Below, in pieces: positions 11,522 to 20,425 of a stretch of 64,000 bases of DNA. Source of the stretch: Rubrivivax sp. (GTDB lineage Bacteria; Pseudomonadota; Gammaproteobacteria; Burkholderiales; Burkholderiaceae_C); NCBI GenBank assembly GCA_022843905.1, contig JALHMT010000019.1, positions 38,176 to 102,175 of the forward strand, given 5' to 3'. A model generated the notes under the pieces. That model worked only from the letters and a program-made list of their open reading frames with translations, was not told the origin of the DNA and ran no database searches. The stretch's first letter is position 1. Every line of letters begins with the position of its first letter. The position numbers and the translations under genes were made by a program.

Positions 11522-13429
11522 ATGATCACGATCACGCTGCCTGATGGTTCCAGGCGCGAGTACCCGCAAGCCCCGACGGTGGGCGATATTGCCGCCTCGA
11601 TCGGCCCGGGCCTGGCCAAGTCGGCCCTGGCGGGCCGTGTCGACGGCCAGTTGGTGGACACCAGCCACCGCCTGGAGTCCGACGCCCACGTGGCCATCGT
11701 CACCGACCGCGACGCCGACGGGCTGGAAGTCATCCGCCACTCCACGGCGCACCTGCTGGCCTATGCAGTGAAGGATCTCTTTCCCGAGGCGCAGGTCACC
11801 ATCGGCCCCGTCATCGAGAACGGCTTCTACTACGACTTCGCCTACAAGCGCCCCTTCACGCCCGAGGATCTGGCTGCCATCGAACAGCGCATGGCCGAGC
11901 TGGCGAAGAAGGATGAGCCCGTCGTGCGCCGCGTGCTGCCGCGCGACGAGGCCGTGGCGTACTTCAAGGGCCTGGGCGAGCACTACAAGGCCGAGATCAT
12001 CGGCAGCATCCCGGCCGACCAGGACGTGTCGCTCTACCGGGAAGGCGGCTTCGAAGACCTGTGCCGCGGCCCGCACGTGCCCAGCACCGGCAAGCTGCGC
12101 CACTTCAAGCTGATGAAGGTGGCCGGCGCGTACTGGCGCGGCGACCAGGCCAACGAACAGCTCCAGCGCATCTACGGCACGGCCTGGGCGTCCAAGGACG
12201 ACCTGCAGAAGCATCTGCACATGCTGGAAGAGGCCGAGAAGCGCGACCACCGCAAGCTCGGCCGCGAACTCGACTTCTTCCACATGGAGGAAACGTCGCC
12301 GGGCATGGTGTTCTGGCACCCGAAAGGCTGGACGGTGTGGCAGCAGATCGAGCAGTACATGCGCGCCGTCTACCGCGACAACGGCTACCAGGAGGTCAAG
12401 GGCCCCCAGGTGCTGGACAAGGCGCTGTGGGAGAAGACCGGCCACTGGGGCAACTACCGCGAGAACATGTTCACCACGGAGTCGGAGAAGCGCGAGTACG
12501 CGCTCAAGCCGATGAACTGCCCCGGGCACGTGCTGATCTTCAACTCGCAGATGCGCAGCTACCGCGACCTGCCGCTTCGCTACGGCGAGTTCGGCCAGTG
12601 CCACCGCAACGAGCCCAGCGGGGCTCTGCACGGCATCATGCGGGTGCGCGGCTTCACGCAGGACGACGGCCACATCTTCTGCACCGAGGACCAGATCCTC
12701 GACGAGTGCGTGGCCTACACGGCGCTGCTGCAGAAGGTCTACGCCGACTTCGGCTTCAACGAGATCATCTACAAGGTGGCGACGCGCCCCGAGAAGCGCG
12801 TGGGTTCCGACGATCTGTGGGACAAGGCCGAGTTTGCGGTGATGGAGTCGCTGCGCCGATCGGGCTGCGAGTTCATTGTTTCGCCGGGTGACGGCGCCTT
12901 CTACGGCCCCAAGATCGAATACACGTTGAAGGACGCCATCGGCCGCCAGTGGCAGTGCGGCACGATGCAGGTCGACTTCAACACGGCCGAGCGGCTGGGG
13001 GGCGAGTACGTCACGGCCACCAGCGGGCGTGCCCACCCCGTGATGCTGCACCGGGCCATCGTCGGCAGCCTGGAGCGATTCATCGGCATCCTGATCGAAC
13101 AGCATGCAGGCGCGCTGCCTGCCTGGCTGGCGCCGGTGCAGGTGGTCGTGGCCTCGATTACCGATGCCCAGGCTGATTACGCGTCGGAAGTGGTGAAAGA
13201 GCTGCAAAAACAAGGAGTTAGAGTGACCCTGGATTTGCGCAACGAGAAAATCAACTATAAGATCCGGGAGCATTCGATGCAAAAGGTCCCGTACATCCTG
13301 GTCGTAGGCGACAAGGAGAAGGCGAACGGGGCCGTTGCGGTGCGCGCCCGGGGCAACCAAGACCTCGGTGTGATGCCCCTGGCAGACTTCTCCCAGAAGC
13401 TCGTTGGTGACATCGCCCGGAAGGTGTGA
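11522..13429 (+). CDS. thrS: Threonyl-tRNA synthetase
   Basis: Charges tRNA-Thr; 635 residues. Domains in order: TGS ([10 protein letters not shown] onward, 1-60), the editing domain with [10 protein letters not shown] (about 75), FYYDF and the later [14 protein letters not shown] signature, the class II catalytic core with motif 2 ([15 protein letters not shown]) and the zinc ligands in MNCPGH, and the anticodon-binding domain. The ATG at 11522 is preferred over that at 11516 because GGAG (11512-11515) is 6 nt upstream of it. First gene of an operon running through infC, rpmI, rplT, pheS, pheT, ihfA and a MerR-like gene, probably controlled by the attenuator just upstream. Confidence 0.97.
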   Translation: MITITLPDGSRREYPQAPTVGDIAASIGPGLAKSALAGRVDGQLVDTSHRLESDAHVAIVTDRDADGLEVIRHSTAHLLAYAVKDLFPEAQVTIGPVIENGFYYDFAYKRPFTPEDLAAIEQRMAELAKKDEPVVRRVLPRDEAVAYFKGLGEHYKAEIIGSIPADQDVSLYREGGFEDLCRGPHVPSTGKLRHFKLMKVAGAYWRGDQANEQLQRIYGTAWASKDDLQKHLHMLEEAEKRDHRKLGRELDFFHMEETSPGMVFWHPKGWTVWQQIEQYMRAVYRDNGYQEVKGPQVLDKALWEKTGHWGNYRENMFTTESEKREYALKPMNCPGHVLIFNSQMRSYRDLPLRYGEFGQCHRNEPSGALHGIMRVRGFTQDDGHIFCTEDQILDECVAYTALLQKVYADFGFNEIIYKVATRPEKRVGSDDLWDKAEFAVMESLRRSGCEFIVSPGDGAFYGPKIEYTLKDAIGRQWQCGTMQVDFNTAERLGGEYVTATSGRAHPVMLHRAIVGSLERFIGILIEQHAGALPAWLAPVQVVVASITDAQADYASEVVKELQKQGVRVTLDLRNEKINYKIREHSMQKVPYILVVGDKEKANGAVAVRARGNQDLGVMPLADFSQKLVGDIARKV

Positions 13430-13457
13430 TTCCCGGGGGCGACCTCGTTCATTTTTT

Positions 13458-13482
13458 GCAGCCCGTCTTGCCTTCGGGTTGC
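13458..13482 (+). promoter_or_regulatory. Hairpin in front of the infC ribosome-binding site
   Basis: GCAGCCCG (13458-13465) pairs with CGGGTTGC (13475-13482) over 8 bp with a 9-nt loop. It lies 2 nt before the GAGGAG Shine-Dalgarno sequence of infC. It could help set infC translation; this is structural inference. Confidence 0.4.
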
Positions 13483-13498
13483 TCGAGGAGTTGAAACT

Positions 13499-14047
13499 AT
13501 CGCTACCTTCATGGACCGTCGCACGCCGAACGCGGAGCGCAAGCACAGGCTGAACCGGGAAATCATGGCGCTGCAGGTGCGCCTGAACGGGGTCGAGAAC
13601 GAACCCCTCGGTATCGTGGGCCTGCAAGATGCGCTGCGGATGGCAGGCGAACTGGACGTGGACCTGGTCGAGATCGCCGCCACCGCGGATCCCCCGGTGT
13701 GTCGCCTGATGGACTACGGCAAGTTCAAGTACCAGGAACAGAAGAAGGCGGCGGAAGCCAAGTCCAAGCAGAAGGTCATCGAGGTCAAGGAAGTCAAGTT
13801 CCGGCCGGGTACCGACGAAGGCGACTACAACATCAAGATGCGCAACCTGCGCCGCTTCATCGCCGAGGACGGCGACAAGGGCAAGGTCACCTTGAGGTTC
13901 CGCGGTCGCGAGATCACCCACCAGGACATCGGCATGCGCCTGCTCGAGCGCATCCGTGACGAACTGTCCGACGTGTCGGTGGTCGAGCACATGCCCAAGC
14001 TCGAAGGTCGCCAGATGATCATGGTGCTGGCGCCCAAGAGAAAGTAA
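13499..14047 (+). CDS. infC: Translation initiation factor IF-3, with AUC start codon
   Basis: IF-3 binds the 30S subunit and proofreads start codons. The first in-frame ATG (13511) is 20 nt from the only Shine-Dalgarno sequence (GAGGAG, 13485-13490). The in-frame ATC at 13499 sits 8 nt from it and gives a 182-residue protein beginning (M)[18 protein letters not shown]. Rare AUU/AUC-type starts are conserved in infC because IF-3 represses its own mRNA by discriminating against them. Visible family motifs are [23 protein letters not shown] and [15 protein letters not shown], then the C-domain. It lies between thrS and rpmI, as in many proteobacteria. Confidence 0.92.
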   Translation: MATFMDRRTPNAERKHRLNREIMALQVRLNGVENEPLGIVGLQDALRMAGELDVDLVEIAATADPPVCRLMDYGKFKYQEQKKAAEAKSKQKVIEVKEVKFRPGTDEGDYNIKMRNLRRFIAEDGDKGKVTLRFRGREITHQDIGMRLLERIRDELSDVSVVEHMPKLEGRQMIMVLAPKRK

Positions 14048-14104
14048 GGGTTCGAAGATTTCGGAGGTCGCGGTCTGGTCACCGCGGCGCTCGAAAAGAA
14101 GCCG

Positions 14105-14146
14105 CTGCAGGCCGACAAGCATCGCGAAGCCCGCGATCGCCTGCAG
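14105..14146 (+). promoter_or_regulatory. Structured leader before rpmI, candidate L20 operator
   Basis: An interrupted hairpin: CTGCAGGC (14105-14112) pairs with GCCTGCAG (14139-14146), and ATCGCG (14121-14126) with CGCGAT (14132-14137), around an AAGCC loop. A small hairpin (14070-14085) lies upstream. In other bacteria L20 represses its operon by binding an rRNA-like structure in this position. Whether this structure binds L20 is inference. Confidence 0.4.
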
Positions 14147-14168
14147 GGGTCAATGAAAAGGAGCAGTC

Positions 14169-14372
14169 ATGCCCAAGATGAAGACCAAGAAGAGCGCGGC
14201 CAAGCGGTTCCGCGTGCGTCCGGGGGGTACCGTCAAGCGCGGTCAGGCGTTCAAGCGCCACATCCTCACCAAGAAGAGCACGACTCGCAAGCGCCACCTG
14301 CGTGGTGCCACGAACGTGCACGAGACCGACATGGGCCACATCGCGAAGATGTTGCCCTTCGCCGGTCTTTGA
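14169..14372 (+). CDS. rpmI: Large-subunit ribosomal protein bL35
   Basis: 67-residue basic protein with the family start [14 protein letters not shown] and the conserved [16 protein letters not shown] stretch. It is a 50S component. AAAAGGAG lies upstream of the ATG, and rplT follows 29 nt downstream, the invariant rpmI-rplT pair. Confidence 0.97.
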   Translation: MPKMKTKKSAAKRFRVRPGGTVKRGQAFKRHILTKKSTTRKRHLRGATNVHETDMGHIAKMLPFAGL

Positions 14373-14401
14373 TCCTCGACGCATAGAGAAGGAGTACCGA
14401 T

Positions 14402-14758
14402 ATGCCTCGCGTCAAACGCGGTGTCACCGCACACGCCCGCCACAAGAAGATCCTGGCCCTGGCCAAGGGCTTCCGCGGCCGTCGCAAGAACGTCTTCCGC
14501 ATCGCCAAGCAGGCGGTGATGAAGGCCGGGCAATATGCCTACCGCGACCGCCGTACCCGCAAGCGCGTGTTCCGCCAGCTCTGGATCGCCCGCATCAACG
14601 CGGCGTCGCGCGAGCTGGGCGTCACCTACAGCAAGTTCATGGCCGGCCTGAAGAAGGCACAGATCGACATCGACCGCAAGGTCCTGTCGGACATGGCCAT
14701 CCACGACCCGGCGGGCTTCAAGAGCATCGTCGACAAGGTGAAGGCTCAGCTGGCTTGA
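14402..14758 (+). CDS. rplT: Large-subunit ribosomal protein bL20
   Basis: 118 residues; an early 50S assembly protein with the signature [36 protein letters not shown] and [20 protein letters not shown]. It probably also represses its own operon, as known for L20 elsewhere. A cluster of hairpins, the last an intrinsic terminator, separates it from pheS. Confidence 0.97.
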   Translation: MPRVKRGVTAHARHKKILALAKGFRGRRKNVFRIAKQAVMKAGQYAYRDRRTRKRVFRQLWIARINAASRELGVTYSKFMAGLKKAQIDIDRKVLSDMAIHDPAGFKSIVDKVKAQLA

Positions 14759-14764
14759 TTTCCT

Positions 14765-14816
14765 GCGGCGCTTCGGCGCCGCTCGCGTCGAGCATCGCCG
14801 CCGGCCTCGGGGCCGG
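14765..14816 (+). promoter_or_regulatory. Two stable hairpins between rplT and pheS
   Basis: GCGGCGC-TTCG-GCGCCGC (14765-14782) is a 7-bp stem closed by a UUCG tetraloop. CCGGCC-TCGG-GGCCGG (14801-14816) is a second, 6-bp stem. They precede the terminator at 14834 and could protect the 3' end of the ribosomal part of the transcript. Confidence 0.5.
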
Positions 14817-14833
14817 CAGCGGTCAGTGATTCG

Positions 14834-14862
14834 AAGGCCGTCACCTCGGGGCGGCCTTTTTT
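14834..14862 (+). terminator. Intrinsic terminator between rplT and pheS
   Basis: AAGGCCG (14834-14840) pairs with CGGCCTT (14852-14858) across an 11-nt loop, and a run of six T follows. It ends 16 nt before pheS, so pheST expression would need partial read-through. No Phe-rich leader frame is found here. Confidence 0.7.
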
Positions 14863-14878
14863 CATTTTTCCATCGAAC

Positions 14879-15922
14879 ATGAACGACCTCGATCAGTTGG
14901 TGCAGTCGGCCACGGCGGACTTCGGCGCGGCGCCCAGCCCGGCCGAACTGGAAAACGCCAAGGCGCGCTTCCTGGGCAAGGCCGGCCGCGTCACCGAATT
15001 GCTCAAGGGCCTGGCCGCGCTGTCGCCCGACGAGAAGAAGTCACGCGGCGCCGACATCAACCAGGCCAAGCAGCGCATCGAGGCCGCGTTGCAGGCGCGC
15101 CGCGACGCGCTGGCTGCGGCCGAGCTCGAAGCGCAGCTGCAGGCCGAAGCGCTCGACGTCACGCTGCCGGGGCGCGGACGAGGGCAGGGCGGCCTGCACC
15201 CGGTCAGCCGCACCCTGCAGCGCATCGAGGCCATCTTCGGATCGATGGGCTTCGATGTCGCCGACGGTCCCGAGATCGAGACCGACTGGATGAGCTTCAC
15301 GGCCCTGAACAACCCCGAGAACCATCCCGCGCGCTCGATGCAGGACACCTTCTACGTCGACATGAAGGACGCCCAGGGCCGCTGGCTGAACCTTCGCCCG
15401 CACACCAGCCCGATGCAGGTGCGATACGCCCAGGCCCATGCGGCGCGCCACGCCGGTGTCGAGCCCATGCCCGAGATCCGCGTCATCGCGCCGGGCCGCA
15501 CCTACCGCGTCGACAGCGACGCCACGCATTCGCCCATGTTCCACCAGTGCGAAGGCCTGTGGATCGGCGAGAACATCTCGTTCAAGGACCTGAAGTCGGT
15601 GTTCAGCGACTTCCTGCGGCAGTTCTTCGAGACCGACGACCTCGACGTGCGCTTCCGGCCATCGTTCTTTCCCTTTACCGAACCTTCGGCCGAAGTCGAC
15701 ATCGCCTTCGCGTCCGGCCCGCTGAAGGGCCGGTGGCTGGAGGTGGCGGGCTCCGGGCAGGTGCATCCGAACGTGGTGCGCAACTACGGCCTCGACCCCG
15801 AACGCTACATCGGCTTCGCCTTCGGCATGGGCCCTGACCGCCTGACCATGCTGCGCTACGGCGTCAGCGACCTGCGCCTGTTCTTCGAAGGCGATCTGCG
15901 TTTCCTTTCGCAGTTCAAGTAA
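14879..15922 (+). CDS. pheS: Phenylalanyl-tRNA synthetase alpha subunit
   Basis: 347 residues, catalytic subunit of the alpha2-beta2 enzyme. An N-terminal coiled coil (about 1-90) precedes the class II core with [21 protein letters not shown], motif 2 (HTSPMQVRY...[23 protein letters not shown]) and motif 3 ([17 protein letters not shown]). The ATG at 14879 gives the normal family length. Just downstream of an intrinsic terminator and 15 nt before pheT. Confidence 0.97.
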   Translation: MNDLDQLVQSATADFGAAPSPAELENAKARFLGKAGRVTELLKGLAALSPDEKKSRGADINQAKQRIEAALQARRDALAAAELEAQLQAEALDVTLPGRGRGQGGLHPVSRTLQRIEAIFGSMGFDVADGPEIETDWMSFTALNNPENHPARSMQDTFYVDMKDAQGRWLNLRPHTSPMQVRYAQAHAARHAGVEPMPEIRVIAPGRTYRVDSDATHSPMFHQCEGLWIGENISFKDLKSVFSDFLRQFFETDDLDVRFRPSFFPFTEPSAEVDIAFASGPLKGRWLEVAGSGQVHPNVVRNYGLDPERYIGFAFGMGPDRLTMLRYGVSDLRLFFEGDLRFLSQFK

Positions 15923-15937
15923 CCCGAGCCCCGCATC

Positions 15938-18367
15938 ATGCAATTCCCGGAATCGTGGTTGCGCGAGTTCTGCAACCCTCCCCTCGACAGCCAGCAACTG
16001 GCCGATCTCCTGACGACCGCCGGCATGGAGGTGGAAGAGATGCACCCCGTCGCACCTCCCTTCAGCGGTGTGGTGGTGGCCGAGATCCTCGAAGCCGTGC
16101 AGCACCCGTCCGCCGATCGCCTGCGTGTGTGCAGGGTGGACGCCGGCGCCCTCTCGCCGGACGGCCCGCTGCAGATCGTCTGCGGCGCGCCGAACGCCCG
16201 TGCCGGCCTTCGCGTGCCCCTGGCCATGGTGGGTGCCGAACTGCCGCCCGGTGACGACGGCAAGGCTTTCCGCATCGGCGTGGGCAAGCTGCGCGGCGTC
16301 GAGAGCGCCGGCATGCTGTGCTCGGCGCGCGAACTGAAGATCGCCGACGACCACGGCGGCCTGCTGGAACTCGCGGCGAATGCGCCCGTGGGCATGCCGC
16401 TGCGCGACTGGCTGAAGCTCGACGATCAGGTCTTCACGCTCAAGCTCACGCCCAACCTGGCGCATTGCCTCAGCGTCTACGGCATCGCGCGCGAGGTGTC
16501 GGCACTGACGGGCACTCCGCTGAAGACACCGGCCATCGCGCCGGCCCCTGTGACCCACCAGCAGACACTGCCGGTGCGCGTCGAAGCCCCCGATCTTTGC
16601 GGCCGCTTCTCGGGTCGCGTGGTACGCGGCGTGAACACCCAGGCCGCCACGCCGGCCTGGATGGTCGAGCGCCTGGCACGCTGTGGCCAGCGCAGCGTCA
16701 CGGCGCTGGTCGACATCTCGAACTACGTGATGTTCGAGTACGGACGGCCTTCGCACATCTTCGACCTCGACAAGATCCACGACGGCCTGGTCGTGCGCTG
16801 GGGGCGCGCCGGCGAGAGCCTGAAGCTGCTGAACGGCAACACGGTCGAACTCGACGGGCAGGTCGGCGTGATCGCCGACAGCGTGGCCGTCGAATCGCTG
16901 GCCGGCATCATGGGCGGCGACGCCACGGCGGTCAGCGACGACACGCGCAACGTCTATGTCGAGGCTGCCTTCTGGTGGCCCGAGGCCGTGGCCGGTCGTT
17001 CACGCCGCTACAACTTCTCGACCGATGCAGGCCACCGCTTCGAGCGCGGCGTCGATCCGGCACTCACCGTCGAACACATCGAGCGCATCACGCAGCTCAT
17101 CCTCGACATCTGCGGCGGCGAACCGGGCCCGATGGACGACCAGGTGCTGTCCCTGCCGCCGGCCACGCCGGTGGCGATGCGGGTGGCGCGTGCCGCCAAG
17201 GTGATCGGCATGCCGCTGACGACGGCGCACTGCACCGACGTCTTCCGCCGACTGCGACTGCACTACATCGAGCGCGATGGCGTCATCGAGGTCACGCCGC
17301 CGAGCTGGCGCTTCGACCTGCGCATCGAGGAAGACCTCATCGAGGAGGTGGTCCGCGTCACCGGCTACGACAAGCTGCCCGACACGCCGCCGCTGGCGCC
17401 CGTGCGCGCCCGTGTGCAGCCCGAAGCGCAACGCGGCGCCTTTGCGCTGCGACATGCGCTGGCCGGCCTGGGCTACCAGGAGACCATCAACTTCGGTTTC
17501 GTCGAGGAGCGCTGGGAACACGAACTGGCGGGCAACCCCGACCCGATCAAGGTGCTCAACCCCATCGCTGCGCCGCTCGCCGTGATGAGGTCGAGCCTGA
17601 TCGGCAGCCTGGTCGCCGTGCTGCAGCACAACCTGGCGCGGCGCAGCGAGCGTGTGCGGGTGTTCGAGGTCGGCCGGGTGTTCCGACGTGATGCGACGGT
17701 GCAGGACGGCAACCGCTCGGTGGCCGGGGTGTCGCAACCGATGCGCGTTGCGGGCCTGGCCTACGGCGCGGTGGACGAACTGCAATGGTCGCGTCGCAGC
17801 ACGTCAGCGGCTGACTTCTTCGACGTCAAGGGAGACCTGCAGGAACTGCTCGTCGGCCGCGACTTCCGCTTCGTGGCCGATGCGCATCCTGCGCTGCACC
17901 CGGGCCGTTGCGCACGGATCGAGATCGGCGGGCAGGCGGCGGGCCACATCGGCGAGCTGCATCCTCGCTGGCGGCAGGCCTACGGGCTGCCTCATGCGCC
18001 TGTGCTGTTCGAGTTGTCGCTCGATGCCGTGCTTGCGGGCGCGGTCCCTGAATTCCAGCCGATCGCTCGCCAGCAGCCGGTGCTGCGCGACCTTGCCCTG
18101 GTGCTGCGCGAGGGCGTGTCGCACGATGCGCTGATGGGCGCCCTGCGCGCCGATCCCGACGGTCTCGTGCGCGACGCGGTGCTCTTCGACGTTTACAAGC
18201 CCGCGACCGCCGTTCCAGGCCTGGCCGACGGGGAACGCAGCATGGCCGTGCGGCTGGCGCTGGCTGACCCTGCCGATCAACCGCTGACCGAAGAACGTAT
18301 CGAGGCCGCAACGGCGGCTGCACTCGATCGCGCGCGGCAGCAGTTGGGTGCGAGACTGAGGGGCTGA
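15938..18367 (+). CDS. pheT: Phenylalanyl-tRNA synthetase beta subunit
   Basis: 809 residues. Domains in order: an N-terminal tRNA-binding (EMAP-like) domain, about residues 40-150, with [15 protein letters not shown]; the B3/B4 editing region ([21 protein letters not shown]); B5 (about 405-475); a catalytic-like core; and a C-terminal ferredoxin-fold anticodon-binding domain ([20 protein letters not shown] onward). The editing domain hydrolyses mischarged Tyr-tRNA-Phe. It follows pheS and precedes ihfA by 14 nt. Confidence 0.97.
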   Translation: MQFPESWLREFCNPPLDSQQLADLLTTAGMEVEEMHPVAPPFSGVVVAEILEAVQHPSADRLRVCRVDAGALSPDGPLQIVCGAPNARAGLRVPLAMVGAELPPGDDGKAFRIGVGKLRGVESAGMLCSARELKIADDHGGLLELAANAPVGMPLRDWLKLDDQVFTLKLTPNLAHCLSVYGIAREVSALTGTPLKTPAIAPAPVTHQQTLPVRVEAPDLCGRFSGRVVRGVNTQAATPAWMVERLARCGQRSVTALVDISNYVMFEYGRPSHIFDLDKIHDGLVVRWGRAGESLKLLNGNTVELDGQVGVIADSVAVESLAGIMGGDATAVSDDTRNVYVEAAFWWPEAVAGRSRRYNFSTDAGHRFERGVDPALTVEHIERITQLILDICGGEPGPMDDQVLSLPPATPVAMRVARAAKVIGMPLTTAHCTDVFRRLRLHYIERDGVIEVTPPSWRFDLRIEEDLIEEVVRVTGYDKLPDTPPLAPVRARVQPEAQRGAFALRHALAGLGYQETINFGFVEERWEHELAGNPDPIKVLNPIAAPLAVMRSSLIGSLVAVLQHNLARRSERVRVFEVGRVFRRDATVQDGNRSVAGVSQPMRVAGLAYGAVDELQWSRRSTSAADFFDVKGDLQELLVGRDFRFVADAHPALHPGRCARIEIGGQAAGHIGELHPRWRQAYGLPHAPVLFELSLDAVLAGAVPEFQPIARQQPVLRDLALVLREGVSHDALMGALRADPDGLVRDAVLFDVYKPATAVPGLADGERSMAVRLALADPADQPLTEERIEAATAAALDRARQQLGARLRG

Positions 18368-18381
18368 AGGGAGACACCACC

Positions 18382-18744
18382 ATGGCCACCCGAGAACCCG
18401 CCGAAGACGGCCCGATCCTGCCCTCGCTCGACACGCCGACGCTGACCAAGGCGGAGCTGTCCGAACTCCTGTTCGACCGCCTGGGCTTGAACAAGCGGGA
18501 GTCCAAGGACATGGTCGAAGCCTTCTTCGAGATCGTGCACGAGGCGCTGGTCGACGGCAGCGACGTCAAGCTGTCCGGCTTCGGCAACTTCAACATCCGG
18601 CGCAAGGCCTCGAGGCCGGGACGCAATCCGCGCACCGGGGAGTCGATCCCCATCAAGGCGCGCAATGTCGTGACCTTCCATGCCAGCCACAAGCTGAAGT
18701 CAATCGTGCAAGGTGATACGCCGGTGGGCGAGGACTTCGAGTAG
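18382..18744 (+). CDS. ihfA: Integration host factor alpha subunit
   Basis: 120 residues; sequence-specific DNA-bending protein that works as a heterodimer with IhfB. The sequence shows [30 protein letters not shown], the beta-arm [22 protein letters not shown] and a [18 protein letters not shown]-terminus. It is longer than the roughly 100-residue E. coli protein by an acidic N-terminal extension ([16 protein letters not shown]), as in related betaproteobacteria. It lies in the pheST operon, as usual. Confidence 0.96.
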   Translation: MATREPAEDGPILPSLDTPTLTKAELSELLFDRLGLNKRESKDMVEAFFEIVHEALVDGSDVKLSGFGNFNIRRKASRPGRNPRTGESIPIKARNVVTFHASHKLKSIVQGDTPVGEDFE

Positions 18745-18778
18745 AGTCGAGTTTTAGCAGTCGATCCCATTGATTTCA

Positions 18779-19219
18779 ATGGAGAATGCGCTCCCACCTA
18801 TCCCTGCAAAACGCTACTTCACCATCGGAGAAGTCAGCGAGCTTTGCCGCGTCAAGCCGTACGTGCTGAGGTACTGGGAGCAGGAGTTCACGCAGCTCAA
18901 GCCGATGAAGCGTCGCGGCAACCGCCGCTACTACCAGCACCACGAGGTGCTGCTCATCCGCCGCATTCGCGACCTGCTGTACGACCAGGGTTTCACCATC
19001 AGCGGGGCGCGCAATCGCCTGAGCGACCATGTCATCGTCTCGCGGGAGTCGCTTGCCGCGATGGACGAAGGCATCGTTGCAGGCGACTTGTCTTCCGGCG
19101 CAACCCTGCCGGCCGGTCCGTCTGTCGTCACCGACACCGAGGCGCCCGGCCTGGGTCAGCTCGATCGCTCTGCGATCCGTGCCGAGCTGATCTCGCTGCG
19201 CGACTTGCTGTCGGTCTGA
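18779..19219 (+). CDS. MerR-family transcriptional regulator
   Basis: 146 residues with an N-terminal MerR winged helix (RYFTIGEVSELCRVKPYVLRYW, residues 11-32, then RRGNRRYY) and a short helical tail. It lacks the Cys metal-binding pattern of MerR/CueR, so it is not an obvious metal sensor. Genes of this type commonly sit right after ihfA in betaproteobacteria; their targets are unknown to me. ATG at 18779 is chosen; an upstream TTG at 18770 would add three residues. Confidence 0.85.
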   Translation: MENALPPIPAKRYFTIGEVSELCRVKPYVLRYWEQEFTQLKPMKRRGNRRYYQHHEVLLIRRIRDLLYDQGFTISGARNRLSDHVIVSRESLAAMDEGIVAGDLSSGATLPAGPSVVTDTEAPGLGQLDRSAIRAELISLRDLLSV

Positions 19220-19226
19220 GCGACGG

Positions 19227-19254
19227 CTGAACATCGCGCGCAACCGGCTATAAT
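19227..19254 (+). promoter_or_regulatory. Promoter of the tRNA-Pro gene
   Basis: CTGAAC (19227-19232) and a consensus TATAAT (19249-19254) are separated by 16 nt. The predicted start is about 19261, six bases before the tRNA. Confidence 0.7.
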
Positions 19255-19266
19255 GCCAGCTGTCGT

Positions 19267-19343
19267 CGGGGTGTAGCGCAGCCTGGTAGCGCACTTGCAT
19301 GGGGTGCAAGGGGTCGCGAGTTCGAATCCCGCCACCCCGACCA
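19267..19343 (+). tRNA. tRNA-Pro (anticodon GGG)
   Basis: 77 nt including an encoded CCA. The acceptor stem CGGGGTG pairs with CACCCCG. The anticodon stem CTTGC/GCAAG holds loop ATGGGGT with anticodon GGG. The T-loop GTTCGAATC is canonical. Confidence 0.96.
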
Positions 19344-19350
19344 TTGAATC

Positions 19351-19388
19351 AACGGGTTAGCTCTCTCAAGGGGCTAACCCGTTCGGCT
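19351..19388 (+). terminator. Terminator after tRNA-Pro
   Basis: AACGGGTTAGC (19351-19361) pairs perfectly with GCTAACCCGTT (19373-19382) over 11 bp with an 11-nt loop. The following T-tract is weak (CGGCTTT). It lies between tRNA-Pro and the oppositely directed LysR gene. Confidence 0.7.
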
Positions 19389-19421
19389 TTGTGGGCGCAC
19401 TGCGCGCGCCTGCGCCCCGCA

Positions 19422-20336
19422 TCATGGCTGCGCTGCGGCGATGGACAACAGCTGACTCTTCAGCCAGCGCAAGCCGCTGTCGTTCGACGCACGCGATGGC
19501 CACACCACCAGCGCGCGATAGCGCGGCAGGCTGAAGGGCAGGGGCTGGACCTGCAGCCGGGTGCCGAACGACGCGGCGACGCGGCTGCCGAGCACTGCAG
19601 CGTGATCGGTGTGCTCCAGAAGGTGGACGATCTGCGCGAAACTCGTCACCGCAACCTGGACCCGGCGCCGCAGACCCTGGCGCGACAGGGTCGCGTCGAT
19701 CATGTCGTCCAGCACCGAGGTCCCGTAGCCCAGGAAGACCTGGGGAATCTCGCAGAAGCTCTGCAGCGTCGGCAGTTCCGCAGCTCGCGGGTGGCCGGCG
19801 CGCAGCGCATAGACATACGCGTCCTCGTAGAGCGTGGCCGACTCCACGTTCTCGGCCACCTGCAGCCGCGCCACCACCGCCAGGTCGAACTCGCCGCGCT
19901 CCAGCCGCTCGGCCAGCGGGCCTGCACCGGGCGGCTCCCAGACGATGCGCACGGCCGACCCGCAAGCTGCCAGTCGCTGCGCCAGTGGTGGCAGGAAGCG
20001 CTGACTCGGATAGTCCGAACCGGCAATGCGAAAGACGCGATTCGACGCCGCCGGATCGAACTCGGCATCGCCGGCCACCAGCGCCGAGAGGTCGCCAAGC
20101 AGCTTCTCGACCTGCGCTGCCATCGCCAGTGCGCGCGGCGTCGGGGTGACGCCATGGCCGGTGCGGCGGAACAGAGGGTCGTCGAAGGCCTCGCGCAGCC
20201 GGTTCAGCGAGGCGCTGACCGCAGGCTGGCTGAGGAACAGCCTGGCCGCGGCGCGCGACACGCTGCGCTCTCGCATCAGTGCGTCGAAGGTGCGCAGCAT
20301 CGCCACGTCGAGGCTACGAATATCGCGCGAAGCCAT
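19422..20336 (-). CDS. LysR-family transcriptional regulator
   Basis: 304 residues, with an N-terminal winged helix-turn-helix (LRTFDALMRERSVSRAAARL and LSQPAVSASLNRLREAFDDPLF, residues 14-57) and a C-terminal substrate-binding fold. It is divergent from the tricarboxylate-receptor and Rieske genes, so it probably controls them in response to a pathway compound. The 89-bp intergenic space has a T-N11-A palindrome. The inducer is not deducible from sequence. Confidence 0.9.
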   Translation of the reverse strand: MASRDIRSLDVAMLRTFDALMRERSVSRAAARLFLSQPAVSASLNRLREAFDDPLFRRTGHGVTPTPRALAMAAQVEKLLGDLSALVAGDAEFDPAASNRVFRIAGSDYPSQRFLPPLAQRLAACGSAVRIVWEPPGAGPLAERLERGEFDLAVVARLQVAENVESATLYEDAYVYALRAGHPRAAELPTLQSFCEIPQVFLGYGTSVLDDMIDATLSRQGLRRRVQVAVTSFAQIVHLLEHTDHAAVLGSRVAASFGTRLQVQPLPFSLPRYRALVVWPSRASNDSGLRWLKSQLLSIAAAQP

Positions 20337-20344
20337 ATCGGTTA

Positions 20345-20357
20345 TCCAAAGTTTGGA
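20345..20357 (+). promoter_or_regulatory. Candidate LysR operator
   Basis: TCCAAAGTTTGGA is a perfect 13-bp palindrome with the T-N11-A pattern of LysR-type sites. It lies 8 bp upstream of the LysR start codon, in the divergent intergenic region. Autoregulation is inferred. Confidence 0.55.
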
Positions 20358-20425
20358 ATTGTCGGCACGGGTTCGACTGATCCATCATCGTTTGTGAAAG
20401 ATCAAGAACCAGGAGACAGAACATC

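Noticed and set aside
14756..14830. Possible Phe leader peptide before pheS
   Set aside because: The only short frame (TTG start) contains no Phe codons; the hairpins are kept as terminator and structure only.
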